Positions 28,544 through 36,459 of a DNA stretch of 64,000 nt are shown one piece after another. The notes beneath the pieces are model-generated. The model did no database searches. It had not been told where the DNA came from and saw nothing but the letters and a program-made list of their open reading frames with translations. Source of the stretch: an uncultured delta proteobacterium (GTDB taxonomy: Bacteria > Desulfobacterota > Desulfobulbia > Desulfobulbales > Desulfocapsaceae); assembly GCA_903901335.1 (NCBI GenBank), contig CAIUQR010000024.1, positions 25,262 to 89,261 of the forward strand, given 5' to 3'. Made by a program: the position numbers and the translations under genes. The stretch's first letter is position 1, and each line of letters begins with the position of its first letter.

Positions 28544-28604
28544 TTGACCTTATCGACACGAATGGGGTAGCATCACCTTCCAAGAACGTTACGTCGCGCG
28601 TAAC
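28544..28604 (+). promoter_or_regulatory. Putative liv operon promoter and operator
   Basis: A plausible sigma-70 pair TTGACC (28544-28549) and TAGCAT (28568-28573) with 18-base spacing precedes a palindrome, GTTACG (28588-28593) with CGTAAC (28599-28604), centred about 65 bp before the livJ-like start. The palindrome could be an operator or an mRNA hairpin. No sigma-54 GG-N10-GC element is seen here. Confidence 0.4.
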
Positions 28605-28661
28605 ATTTCAGGAAGTCTGCACACAAACCGTCTATCTGATTATTTCAAAGGAGGAGGGAGT

Positions 28662-29852
28662 ATGACTAAACGCTTATTGGTTGTTTTTTCGTTAGTAATC
28701 GCTGCGGGCATGGCCGCAGGCGGTCCTGTCGCCGCTGCCGATAAAATCGTCAAGATTGCCACCCAGTCACCGCTCTCCGGCGATCAGTCAGCTATTGGTG
28801 TTGATATCAAACGAGGAGCCGAGTTGGCCCTCGAACAATTGAGCGGCCCTCTGGCCGCAATGGGATTCAAGGTTGAACTGGCCTCGTTCGATGACCAGGC
28901 CAATCCCGATACCGGTGTTGCCAACGCCAAGCGTATCGTCTCCGACCCTGCGATCCTGGCCGTCGTCGGACATTTCAACTCCGGCGTCCAGATACCGTCC
29001 TCCGAGGTCTATCATTCCTCCGGTCTCACCAACGTTTCACCGGCCAACACCAACCCGAAGGTCACCACCCGCGGCTATCTCGAGGTCAATCGTATCGTTG
29101 GTCGTGACGATGTGCAGGGTGTTGTCGGTGCCGACTTCGCCAGTGAGCATAAGGTCAAAAGTGTCTTTGTCGTCCATGACAAGACCGCCTACGGACAGGG
29201 CATTGCCGAGTTTTTCAAGCAAAGGGCTCAGGAAAAGGGCATGAAGGTTCTTGGCTTTGAAGGTACCGAGGAAAAGGCCAACTTCGACTCTCTGCTCTCT
29301 CCGATCCTTGCCGGTAATCCCGATTTAGTCTATTTCGGCGGTATATATCCCCAAGGATCAGTCCTGTTCAAACAGGCGCGTGAGAGAGGCTATATGGGCA
29401 TGTTCCTGAGCGATGACGGCTATGACTCCTCTGATGCCGTCAAGATCGGAGGTAAAACTCTGCTTGAAGGTGGAGGTACCTTCTATTCTACCGTCTCCGG
29501 CCCGGCCGCTGTCTACCCCGGGACCGCCAAATTCATTCAGGACTTTAAGGCCAAGTTCAATGCTGCTCCGCAGCCTTTTGCCGCCCAGGGTTATGATTCA
29601 ATGGGCATCTCCCTGAAGGCAATTGAGACTGCCGCCAAGGCCGACGGCAACAAGATACCGACCCGCGAGGCCGTCGCCAAAGCGGTTCGCGCTCTGAAGG
29701 ATTATGCCGGCATCACCGGCACATTTACCTTCAATGCCATCGGTGACCCGACAATCGCCAAATATTTCGTTATGAAGGTCAACTCTGCCGATCCCGCAAA
29801 ATGGAATGATAATCCGGTCGTCCAGACTCTGGATATCGCTCCACCGAAATAA
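28662..29852 (+). CDS. livJ: Branched-chain amino acid ABC transporter, substrate-binding protein
   Basis: A 396-residue periplasmic binding protein of the Leu/Ile/Val (peripla_BP_6) type. The Sec signal peptide covers about residues 1-25 (ending PVAAA) and lacks a lipobox Cys. Family motifs include KIATQSPLSGDQSAIG, VVGHFNSGVQIPSSEVY and VSPANTNPKVT. A GGAGGGAG ribosome site is six bases upstream. It is followed after 72 bp by the two permease and two ATPase genes. The ligand is probably branched-chain amino acids, but this family also binds amides, urea and aromatic compounds. Confidence 0.92.
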   Translation: MTKRLLVVFSLVIAAGMAAGGPVAAADKIVKIATQSPLSGDQSAIGVDIKRGAELALEQLSGPLAAMGFKVELASFDDQANPDTGVANAKRIVSDPAILAVVGHFNSGVQIPSSEVYHSSGLTNVSPANTNPKVTTRGYLEVNRIVGRDDVQGVVGADFASEHKVKSVFVVHDKTAYGQGIAEFFKQRAQEKGMKVLGFEGTEEKANFDSLLSPILAGNPDLVYFGGIYPQGSVLFKQARERGYMGMFLSDDGYDSSDAVKIGGKTLLEGGGTFYSTVSGPAAVYPGTAKFIQDFKAKFNAAPQPFAAQGYDSMGISLKAIETAAKADGNKIPTREAVAKAVRALKDYAGITGTFTFNAIGDPTIAKYFVMKVNSADPAKWNDNPVVQTLDIAPPK

Positions 29853-29924
29853 TCCGCTCCTCGCTTATCCCACCCGAACCCTTTCGTCTAACGGTTCCGG
29901 TGATTTTTTACGGGTTCGCCACAT

Positions 29925-31100
29925 ATGAAACGGTTTCTGAAATCAATCAACATCCGCGAGCTCTTGCGTCCTATAGGACAGATGATCCTCTTCTCCCTGG
30001 GCAGCACAATCGTTCTGTCGGTTATAGTCCTTCTTCTCGCCCTGATCCTGGACAGGACCGTGGTCGGACAGACACTTATCGAACGGCTGAATGTATCGCT
30101 CTTTACCTACACCTTGGTCAATCTTCCCCAGGTGGCGATTGACGGACTGACCATCGGCTTCGTCTATGCGGCCATCGCCCTTGGCTACACCATGGTCTAT
30201 GGTGTCCTGGAGTTTATCAACTTTGCCCATAGTGAAATCTTCGCCGTCGGTGCGTTTGTCGGGGTTGAAATCCTTATTGCACTGGAAAAATTCGGGATTC
30301 TCTCAAATGCATCACTTGTAATGGCATATATTTATCTGATCTTAGCCATCGTGGCAGGTATGCTGGCGGCAGGGGCGCTGGCCGTTACGGTGGAACGGGT
30401 GGCCTATCGTCCTCTTCGTCATGCCTCGCGCCTGGTGCCGCTGATCTCAGCAATCGGTGTCTCCTTTCTGTTACAGGATGTCATCCGCCTCACAGAGAGC
30501 CTGACATCCGGACAGTTCAACCGGATCATGCCTACCTTTGGTAATTTCGACCATCGCATACTCTTTGGCAAAATGGCCATGGGGGCCACCCAAATCACCC
30601 TCGGCGTCTCGATCAAATCAATCATCGTCATTGTCTCGGCAGTGCTGATGCTGGTAGGGCTCAACTATCTGGTTAACGCGACCAGGATCGGCAAAGCCAT
30701 CCGCGCCGTGGCCCAGGACCATTCCACCGCCAGCCTGATGGGAATAGATGTGAATCGCATCATCTCGCTGACCTTTCTGGTCGGCGGCATGCTGGGCGGG
30801 GCCGCAGGTGTTCTCTATGCGCTGAAATTCACCCGGATCGATCCGTTCGTCGGTTTTTTCCCCGGCCTGAAGGCCTTTACCGCAGCGGTTCTGGGCGGGA
30901 TCGGCAACATGACCGGCGCGCTTCTCGGCGGCATCGTCCTTGGTATGCTGGAGACCTACGCCGGTTCCTTTATGGGTGTTTTCACCATGGGCGCGGCTGG
31001 CACCGAATATAAAGACATCTTTGCCTTCAGCATCCTGATCCTGGTCCTCATCTTCCGGCCGCAGGGACTCATGGGTGAAAATGTGGCCCAGAAGGCCTAA
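29925..31100 (+). CDS. livH: Branched-chain amino acid ABC transporter permease LivH
   Basis: Inner-membrane permease of 391 residues with about eight to nine helices. The LivH signature GLTIGFVYAAIALGYTMVYGVLEFINFAHSE is clear near residues 70-100, together with AVAQDHSTASLMGIDV and the final PQGLMGE. An N-terminal extension of about 65 residues with one extra hydrophobic segment (FSLGSTIVLSVIVLLLALIL) makes it longer than the usual 300 residues. It lies nine bases before livM. Confidence 0.93.
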   Translation: MKRFLKSINIRELLRPIGQMILFSLGSTIVLSVIVLLLALILDRTVVGQTLIERLNVSLFTYTLVNLPQVAIDGLTIGFVYAAIALGYTMVYGVLEFINFAHSEIFAVGAFVGVEILIALEKFGILSNASLVMAYIYLILAIVAGMLAAGALAVTVERVAYRPLRHASRLVPLISAIGVSFLLQDVIRLTESLTSGQFNRIMPTFGNFDHRILFGKMAMGATQITLGVSIKSIIVIVSAVLMLVGLNYLVNATRIGKAIRAVAQDHSTASLMGIDVNRIISLTFLVGGMLGGAAGVLYALKFTRIDPFVGFFPGLKAFTAAVLGGIGNMTGALLGGIVLGMLETYAGSFMGVFTMGAAGTEYKDIFAFSILILVLIFRPQGLMGENVAQKA

Positions 31101-31109
31101 GGAGGACGT

Positions 31110-32474
31110 ATGATCCCGGTATTTTTAAAAAACACTACCAAAAGACTGGAACAGGGGCTATGTCCCTATATTCTCATCCTGGTCCATATGGTTCTGGGGA
31201 CCGCCCTTGTTTATATCAGTCCGCGTTCAAACCTCGCCTTTCTGGTCTTGATTACCTCGTTTTTCTCGCTCTACTCTTTCAAGGCCGATCGCCGCTTCAA
31301 ACTGGCCGCCGGTATGGTCCTGACCCTGTTGATCTTTCCGGTGGTGGGGGTCCGCAATATCTTCTACCTGGAGGTCATTTTCCAGATAAGTGTCTTTTCG
31401 GCCCTGGCCCTCGGCCTGAATATCGTGGTCGGATTTGCCGGTCTGCTTGATCTCGGCTATGTTGCCTTTTACGCCGTCGGGGCCTACCTCTGGGCTTTTT
31501 TCGGCTCCCAACAATTTTATATTCTCCACTTCGCACCGGGAACCCAGCCATCACATCTGCCCTTTCTGCTGCCCGGAGATGCCTTTTATCTGTTTGTTTT
31601 CGTCGCCATTCTTGTCGCGGCGCTGACCGGTATCCTGCTCGGCACGCCGGTCCTCAGGCTACGCGGCGACTATCTGGCCATCGTCACCCTCGGATTCGGA
31701 GAGGTCATCCGCGTTCTGGCCAACAACCTTGATAAACCGCTGAATTTCACCAACGGTCCGCAGGGTATCACCCCGATCCAGCAGCCGACCATGCCGCAGG
31801 TGGCGGTTGACGGTTTCAACGCGCTCTTTGGCAGGGTCGTCGGGCATACGGTCAGCCCCGCCGATATGTATAACGTCATGTTCTACCTGTTTGCGCTGGC
31901 GGTTATCATCATCATCATCTTTGTGACCCGCCGTCTCGATGACTCAAAAATTGGCCGGGCCTGGACCGCGATCCGTGAAGACGAGACTGCGGCAATCGCC
32001 ATGGGTGTTCCGCTGGTCAGGATGAAGCTGGCGGCCTTTGCGGTCGGTGCCTCCTTTGCAGGCGTCATGGGCGTCCTGCTCGCCGGGAGCCGAACATTTA
32101 TCAGCCCGGAATCCTTCTCCTTCATGCAGTCTATCGGCGTTCTGTCGATGGTTATTCTGGGCGGTTCGGGCAGCATCCCCGGCGTGATCCTGGGTGCGGC
32201 CACGGTGACCATCCTGAACCTGCAGGTCCTTCAGGGACTGTCTCTCTATCTGAGCCAGCTCCGCCAGACGGATGCAGTCATTCCGATCATCAATTTTGCC
32301 TGGGCCAACCTGTCCTCCCAACTGGACCCGGCCAAATACCAGCGTCTCTTATTCGGGCTGATCCTGATTCTGATGATGATCTTCCGGCCTGCCGGACTGA
32401 TCCCGTCTCAGCGACGTAAACGGGAGCCTGCCTCCGACGAAGCCGAGGCCAAGGAATACCATGGCACTCCTTGA
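31110..32474 (+). CDS. livM: Branched-chain amino acid ABC transporter permease LivM
   Basis: Second permease, 454 residues, with about ten helices. LivM motifs: FSALALGLNIVVGFAGLLDLGYVAFYAVGAY, LRLRGDYLAIVTLGFGEVIR, AIREDETAAIAMGV and a final IFRPAGLIPS. AGGAGG immediately precedes the ATG. Its 3' end overlaps livG by 14 bases, supporting coupled expression. Confidence 0.93.
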   Translation: MIPVFLKNTTKRLEQGLCPYILILVHMVLGTALVYISPRSNLAFLVLITSFFSLYSFKADRRFKLAAGMVLTLLIFPVVGVRNIFYLEVIFQISVFSALALGLNIVVGFAGLLDLGYVAFYAVGAYLWAFFGSQQFYILHFAPGTQPSHLPFLLPGDAFYLFVFVAILVAALTGILLGTPVLRLRGDYLAIVTLGFGEVIRVLANNLDKPLNFTNGPQGITPIQQPTMPQVAVDGFNALFGRVVGHTVSPADMYNVMFYLFALAVIIIIIFVTRRLDDSKIGRAWTAIREDETAAIAMGVPLVRMKLAAFAVGASFAGVMGVLLAGSRTFISPESFSFMQSIGVLSMVILGGSGSIPGVILGAATVTILNLQVLQGLSLYLSQLRQTDAVIPIINFAWANLSSQLDPAKYQRLLFGLILILMMIFRPAGLIPSQRRKREPASDEAEAKEYHGTP

Positions 32475-33255
32475 AACAGTCGATGTCGTAAAACGTTTCG
32501 GCGGTCTGACCGCCGTCAACAAGGTCAATTTCAAGCTGGACCAGGGGCGAATTGTCAGCATCATCGGCCCGAACGGGGCAGGAAAAACGACGTTCTTCAA
32601 CTGCCTGACCGGGATTTATCATCCAGACGAAGGCCAGATCATTTTCAACGGCAGGCCTTTACACCGGCTGCGTCCTGACCAGATAGCCTCACACGGTCTA
32701 TCACGCACATTTCAGAACATCCGCCTCTTCGGGAACATGTCCGTCATCGAAAATATTCTGGTGGGTATGCACGTTCACTTACGGCAGTCGCCGCTCAGCA
32801 CCCTTTTCCATCTGCCTTCCTTTAAAAAAGAAGAAAAGGAGGCAGAGCTGAAGGCTGAAGAGCTGATGACCTACGTCGGTCTGAAGGGGGTCGGCAATGA
32901 GCTGGCCAAGAATCTGCCCTATGGCGGACAGCGACGTCTGGAGATCGCCCGGGCCCTGGCCGCCGATCCGCTCATGCTGCTGCTTGATGAACCGGCTGCC
33001 GGCATGAACCCGCAGGAGACCGAGGAGGTGACCCGTCTTTTCCGGCGCATCCGGGATCAGAAGGGCATAACCATCCTGCTTATCGAACACGACATGCGCG
33101 TGGTCATGAATATCTCGGAGCTTATCTGCGTCATGGATTACGGCGAAAAAATTGCTGAAGGGACACCGGATGAGATCAGGGCCGACACACGGGTCATCGA
33201 GGCCTATCTCGGGCGGGGCGCCGTTGCCGGACAACATGAGAAAAAGGTTGCATGA
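32461..33255 (+). CDS. livG: Branched-chain amino acid ABC transporter ATPase LivG
   Basis: A 264-residue ABC ATPase with Walker A GPNGAGKTT, Q-loop SRTFQNIRLF, the LivG-type signature LPYGGQRRLEIARAL in place of LSGGQ, Walker B LLLDEPAAGMNP and H-loop LIEHDM. It overlaps livM by 14 bases and livF by four. It forms the ATPase dimer with LivF that drives uptake through LivHM. Confidence 0.95.
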   Translation: MALLETVDVVKRFGGLTAVNKVNFKLDQGRIVSIIGPNGAGKTTFFNCLTGIYHPDEGQIIFNGRPLHRLRPDQIASHGLSRTFQNIRLFGNMSVIENILVGMHVHLRQSPLSTLFHLPSFKKEEKEAELKAEELMTYVGLKGVGNELAKNLPYGGQRRLEIARALAADPLMLLLDEPAAGMNPQETEEVTRLFRRIRDQKGITILLIEHDMRVVMNISELICVMDYGEKIAEGTPDEIRADTRVIEAYLGRGAVAGQHEKKVA

Positions 33256-33965
33256 GCCTCTTATCCCTGCATAACATTCACAGCTTCTATGGCCATATCC
33301 ATGCCCTCAAAGGTGTCTCGGTTGATGTCGAAGAGGGTGAGATCGTGACCTTGATCGGTTCAAACGGCGCCGGCAAAAGCACCACCTTGCGCACTATCTC
33401 CGGGATGATACACCCCAGGCAGGGGCAAGTTCTGCTGGACGGCAGGGATATCTCCCGGATGAAACCGCATGCCATCGTCCTGGCCGGCCTCGGGCATGTG
33501 CCTGAAGGCCGGGGGATCTTTCCCAAGCTGACCGTCCGGGAAAACCTGGAAATGGGTGCGTTCACCGTCAATGATCCGGAAGAGATCGATCGCCGTATGA
33601 AGTTCGGTTTTGACATGTTTCCGCGTCTAAAAGAACGGATCGGTCAGTATGGCGGCACCCTTTCCGGTGGTGAGCAACAGATGCTGGCAATAGCCCGCGG
33701 GCTGATGATGAATCCGCGCCTGCTGATGCTCGACGAGCCTTCCATGGGCCTGGCGCCTGTCCTGGTGGAATTGATCTTTGACATCATCAAGGCCTTGAAC
33801 AAGAAGGGCACAACCATTCTGCTGGTAGAACAGAATGCGCTTATGGCCCTATCTGTCGCCCACAGAGGGTATGTGCTCCAGAACGGCGAGATCGTTGTCA
33901 GCGATACGGCAGAGAGCCTGAAACGCAATGGAATGGTGCAGAAAGCCTATCTGGGTATTGATTGA
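33252..33965 (+). CDS. livF: Branched-chain amino acid ABC transporter ATPase LivF
   Basis: A 237-residue ABC ATPase with Walker A GSNGAGKSTT, the LivF motif GHVPEGRGIFPKLTV, signature LSGGEQQMLAIARGL, Walker B LLMLDEPSMGLAP and LLVEQNA. The last gene of the liv operon. Its 3' end overlaps by 19 bases the convergent sigma-54 activator gene, so there is no room for a terminator between them. Confidence 0.95.
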   Translation: MSLLSLHNIHSFYGHIHALKGVSVDVEEGEIVTLIGSNGAGKSTTLRTISGMIHPRQGQVLLDGRDISRMKPHAIVLAGLGHVPEGRGIFPKLTVRENLEMGAFTVNDPEEIDRRMKFGFDMFPRLKERIGQYGGTLSGGEQQMLAIARGLMMNPRLLMLDEPSMGLAPVLVELIFDIIKALNKKGTTILLVEQNALMALSVAHRGYVLQNGEIVVSDTAESLKRNGMVQKAYLGID

Positions 33966-35536
33966 TCGGCTTCACCTTTATCGAGATGATAGCGCTTTAT
34001 TTTTTTAAGAAGCCCCTGCCGGGTGATGTGCAGCAGTTCTGCCGCCCTGGATTTATTGCCCTGCGCCCTCTTCATGGCTTTTGTGATCAGACTCATCTCC
34101 AGAGCCCTGACCTGCTGATCGATGGCATAATTGGCAGCCGGTTCGTTTTGACCTGATTTCCGCTGCAGACGGTGGAAGGCAAGAAGCTCCCTGGAACATT
34201 TCTCAATCGATATCACCTCGCCGCTGGTTGTCAAGGCTACCAGTCGTTCAACCTCTTTCAGGAGTTGGCGGACATTTCCCGGCCATGGGTAGTGTTCGAA
34301 CATATCGAGAAGTTCTGATGAAAAACCGAGTACATTCTTGTTGAAATGTTTATTGGTCACCTCGAGAAAATGTAAGGCCAGCGGCAGGATATCCTCCTGC
34401 CGGTCCCGCAGCGGAGGAATGAGTACCTCTACCGAGAAAAGGCGGAAGAACAGATCGTCACGAAAAAGTCCATTCTTGACCTGTACCGTCAGGTCCTTAT
34501 TGGTGGCGCTTATCAAACGCAGGTCATAGTGAATCAGTTTGCTGCTGCCCAACCTGGCCCCTTCCCCTTCCTGGATGGCCCGCAGAAATTTCGGCTGGAT
34601 CTGCAAGGGCATTTCAGCGATCTCATCAAGAAAAAGGGTGCCGCCGCTTGCCTCTTCAAAAAGGCCTTTCCTGACCGTATCAGCCCCGGTAAAGGCGCCT
34701 CTTTCATGACCAAAAAATTCGCTTTCCACGAGGTTTTCGGGGATGCAGGCACAGTTAACCGGTACAAACGGCTTCTGCCGCCTCTCTCCCCGCTCATGGA
34801 TCATCCGGGCAATGAGTTCCTTTCCTGTTCCATTTTCCCCCTGGATGATCACATTGATCGGTGAATTGCTGATGACCTGGACAAGGTCCAGGACTTCCCG
34901 CATTGCAGCACTCTCGGCAATGATCCGCGTGCCCCGGACAGATGCCTGCTCCAACCGGCCCACTTCCTTATTCAAGTAACCGGCGATACGCAATATTTCC
35001 TGATTCAAGACGATTGATTCAATAGAAATGGACAGGAACTGGGCAACCTCTTCCAGCTGTCTGAGATCCTCTTCCTCGAAAGAATCGCCGTTGGTTTTAT
35101 TGAGGAGCTCCACTGCACCGGTAATCGAGTTTCCACTTAGGCCTTTTATTGGGGCGCAGAGCATATTCCGGCTGATGAACCCTGTTTGTTCATCCATATA
35201 GATATGAAAACCAGGATGGGACTCCAGATTATTCTCAATACAACTTATTCCGGAGCTGATGACCTTGCCGACAATACTCCCCTCCAAGGGCGGTTCGATC
35301 TGTTTCTCGCTGAGACCGGTACCAAATATCGAACATATTCTGTTACTTCCTATTTCCATAATAAAAATGGTACACCGCTCCACATGCATGAGTTTCGGTA
35401 AAATGCGGATATAAAACGTCACGAAAGCCCTGTAGTCATCCATAGCCCAGGAACTTGCTACCTGGGATAATCGTTGTCTGAGGACGGCCAGATGCTTTCT
35501 TGAAGAATGGGAAAAGGAAGGGGCAGGATACGTCAT
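33947..35536 (-). CDS. GAF-domain sigma-54-dependent transcriptional activator
   Basis: A 529-residue NtrC-class activator. An N-terminal GAF sensor domain (about 35-180) replaces a receiver, so control is by a small ligand rather than phosphorylation. The AAA+ domain has Walker A GENGTGKE 233-240, the sigma-54 contact loop GAFTGA 280-285, Walker B LFLDEI 301-306 and RDDLFFRL. A Fis-type helix-turn-helix lies at the C-terminus (about 480-520, NKSRAAELLHITRQGLLKKI). It converges on livF. The region upstream of its start contains palindromes and a possible sigma-54 promoter on the opposite strand. The effector is unknown. Confidence 0.93.
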   Translation of the reverse strand: MTYPAPSFSHSSRKHLAVLRQRLSQVASSWAMDDYRAFVTFYIRILPKLMHVERCTIFIMEIGSNRICSIFGTGLSEKQIEPPLEGSIVGKVISSGISCIENNLESHPGFHIYMDEQTGFISRNMLCAPIKGLSGNSITGAVELLNKTNGDSFEEEDLRQLEEVAQFLSISIESIVLNQEILRIAGYLNKEVGRLEQASVRGTRIIAESAAMREVLDLVQVISNSPINVIIQGENGTGKELIARMIHERGERRQKPFVPVNCACIPENLVESEFFGHERGAFTGADTVRKGLFEEASGGTLFLDEIAEMPLQIQPKFLRAIQEGEGARLGSSKLIHYDLRLISATNKDLTVQVKNGLFRDDLFFRLFSVEVLIPPLRDRQEDILPLALHFLEVTNKHFNKNVLGFSSELLDMFEHYPWPGNVRQLLKEVERLVALTTSGEVISIEKCSRELLAFHRLQRKSGQNEPAANYAIDQQVRALEMSLITKAMKRAQGNKSRAAELLHITRQGLLKKIKRYHLDKGEADQSIPR

Positions 35537-35703
35537 ATGTAAACTCAGTTGTCGATAATTTCATTTGTAACTTACAGAGAAATATCCTGCATTGACTATT
35601 GTAGTCTGTCGATACTACAGTTTTTTGTTTAACATGATCATGGGCCATTTGTCAAAAATATTTTCTCTCACCAGGATTATACAGAGCAAGAAGTGAAACG
35701 AAT

Positions 35704-35900
35704 GGAAACGATGTTTCCGTTTCCTGGCGATAAAACTCCGATTAGAGCAGTATCGCGTTCAGAAGAGATGAATATTTTCAGAACGAAGAAAATATTCTAA
35801 GGAATTGAAACTTCAGATAAACAACAATACAGCCCCGGCCCCGGCCCGTTTAATGGAACACCATCACGTTTATGCGCGTCGCTTTGGCATGCACTATGCA
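35704..35900 (+). promoter_or_regulatory. Possible sigma-54 promoter with upstream palindromic sites
   Basis: TGGCATGCACTATGCA at 35885-35900 has the invariant GG-N10-GC spacing of a -24/-12 promoter, with two mismatches to consensus elsewhere. Two palindromes lie 90-180 bp upstream, where activators bind: GGAAAC (35704-35709) with GTTTCC (35713-35718), and GAATATTTTC (35770-35779) with GAAAATATTC (35788-35797). The adjacent divergent gene encodes a sigma-54 activator. It would drive the 64-residue ORF at 36092. Confidence 0.35.
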
Positions 35901-36091
35901 TGAAGTCCCAGTCAGAGGATAATGGATGTGACGTTGATGGTACATTGATGAGGGGCCATCGGGATTCCAGCAGATTCATGGGCATATTCATTTTGCCCTG
36001 CAAATCTAAAACTCAATCATCGCTCTCCAGCCCGAAGGAACGATTCAATCCGTTCCCGCCGAAACATTCCGGAACACGAAGGGTAAACAAG

Positions 36092-36286
36092 ATGAAAGAG
36101 GAAAAACAGAATCTGTCCTACCGTCAGATCGGACGCGGATTTATCATAAATGACTCCATTCCCGGTAGGCCGGTAGGAAGGCGTCTTACAAAAACATATG
36201 TCGACCAGTTCAATCGGAAATACGTATTGATTAATGATCGATATGAACTGTTGACCGCGGAGCATAACTATCTTTCCGTAGACTGA
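36092..36286 (+). CDS. Small basic hypothetical protein, 64 residues
   Basis: ATG 36092 with AAGGG about eight bases upstream opens a 64-codon frame (MKEEKQNLSYRQIGRGFIIN start, LLTAEHNYLSVD end). The open frame extends upstream to 35900, but that part has unlikely composition. The product is soluble with a Tyr/Arg-rich middle (RRLTKTYVDQFNRKYVLIND). I do not recognise it. A possible sigma-54 promoter lies about 190 bp upstream. Confidence 0.45.
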   Translation: MKEEKQNLSYRQIGRGFIINDSIPGRPVGRRLTKTYVDQFNRKYVLINDRYELLTAEHNYLSVD

Positions 36287-36459
36287 GAAAGCGTCGGTAT
36301 TGCAGTTTTTAACCAGCGGATTAAAACGAATTGTCTGCATTGATTGTATCTTGACCAGCTGTTGAAAAGGATATTTACAGCCCCCCCGGTTAATGTGAAT
36401 TATCTGGTTAAACTGTTTGGGATACTTTCAGTGCAGATGTTTTTTTGTCGTGGTGCTTT

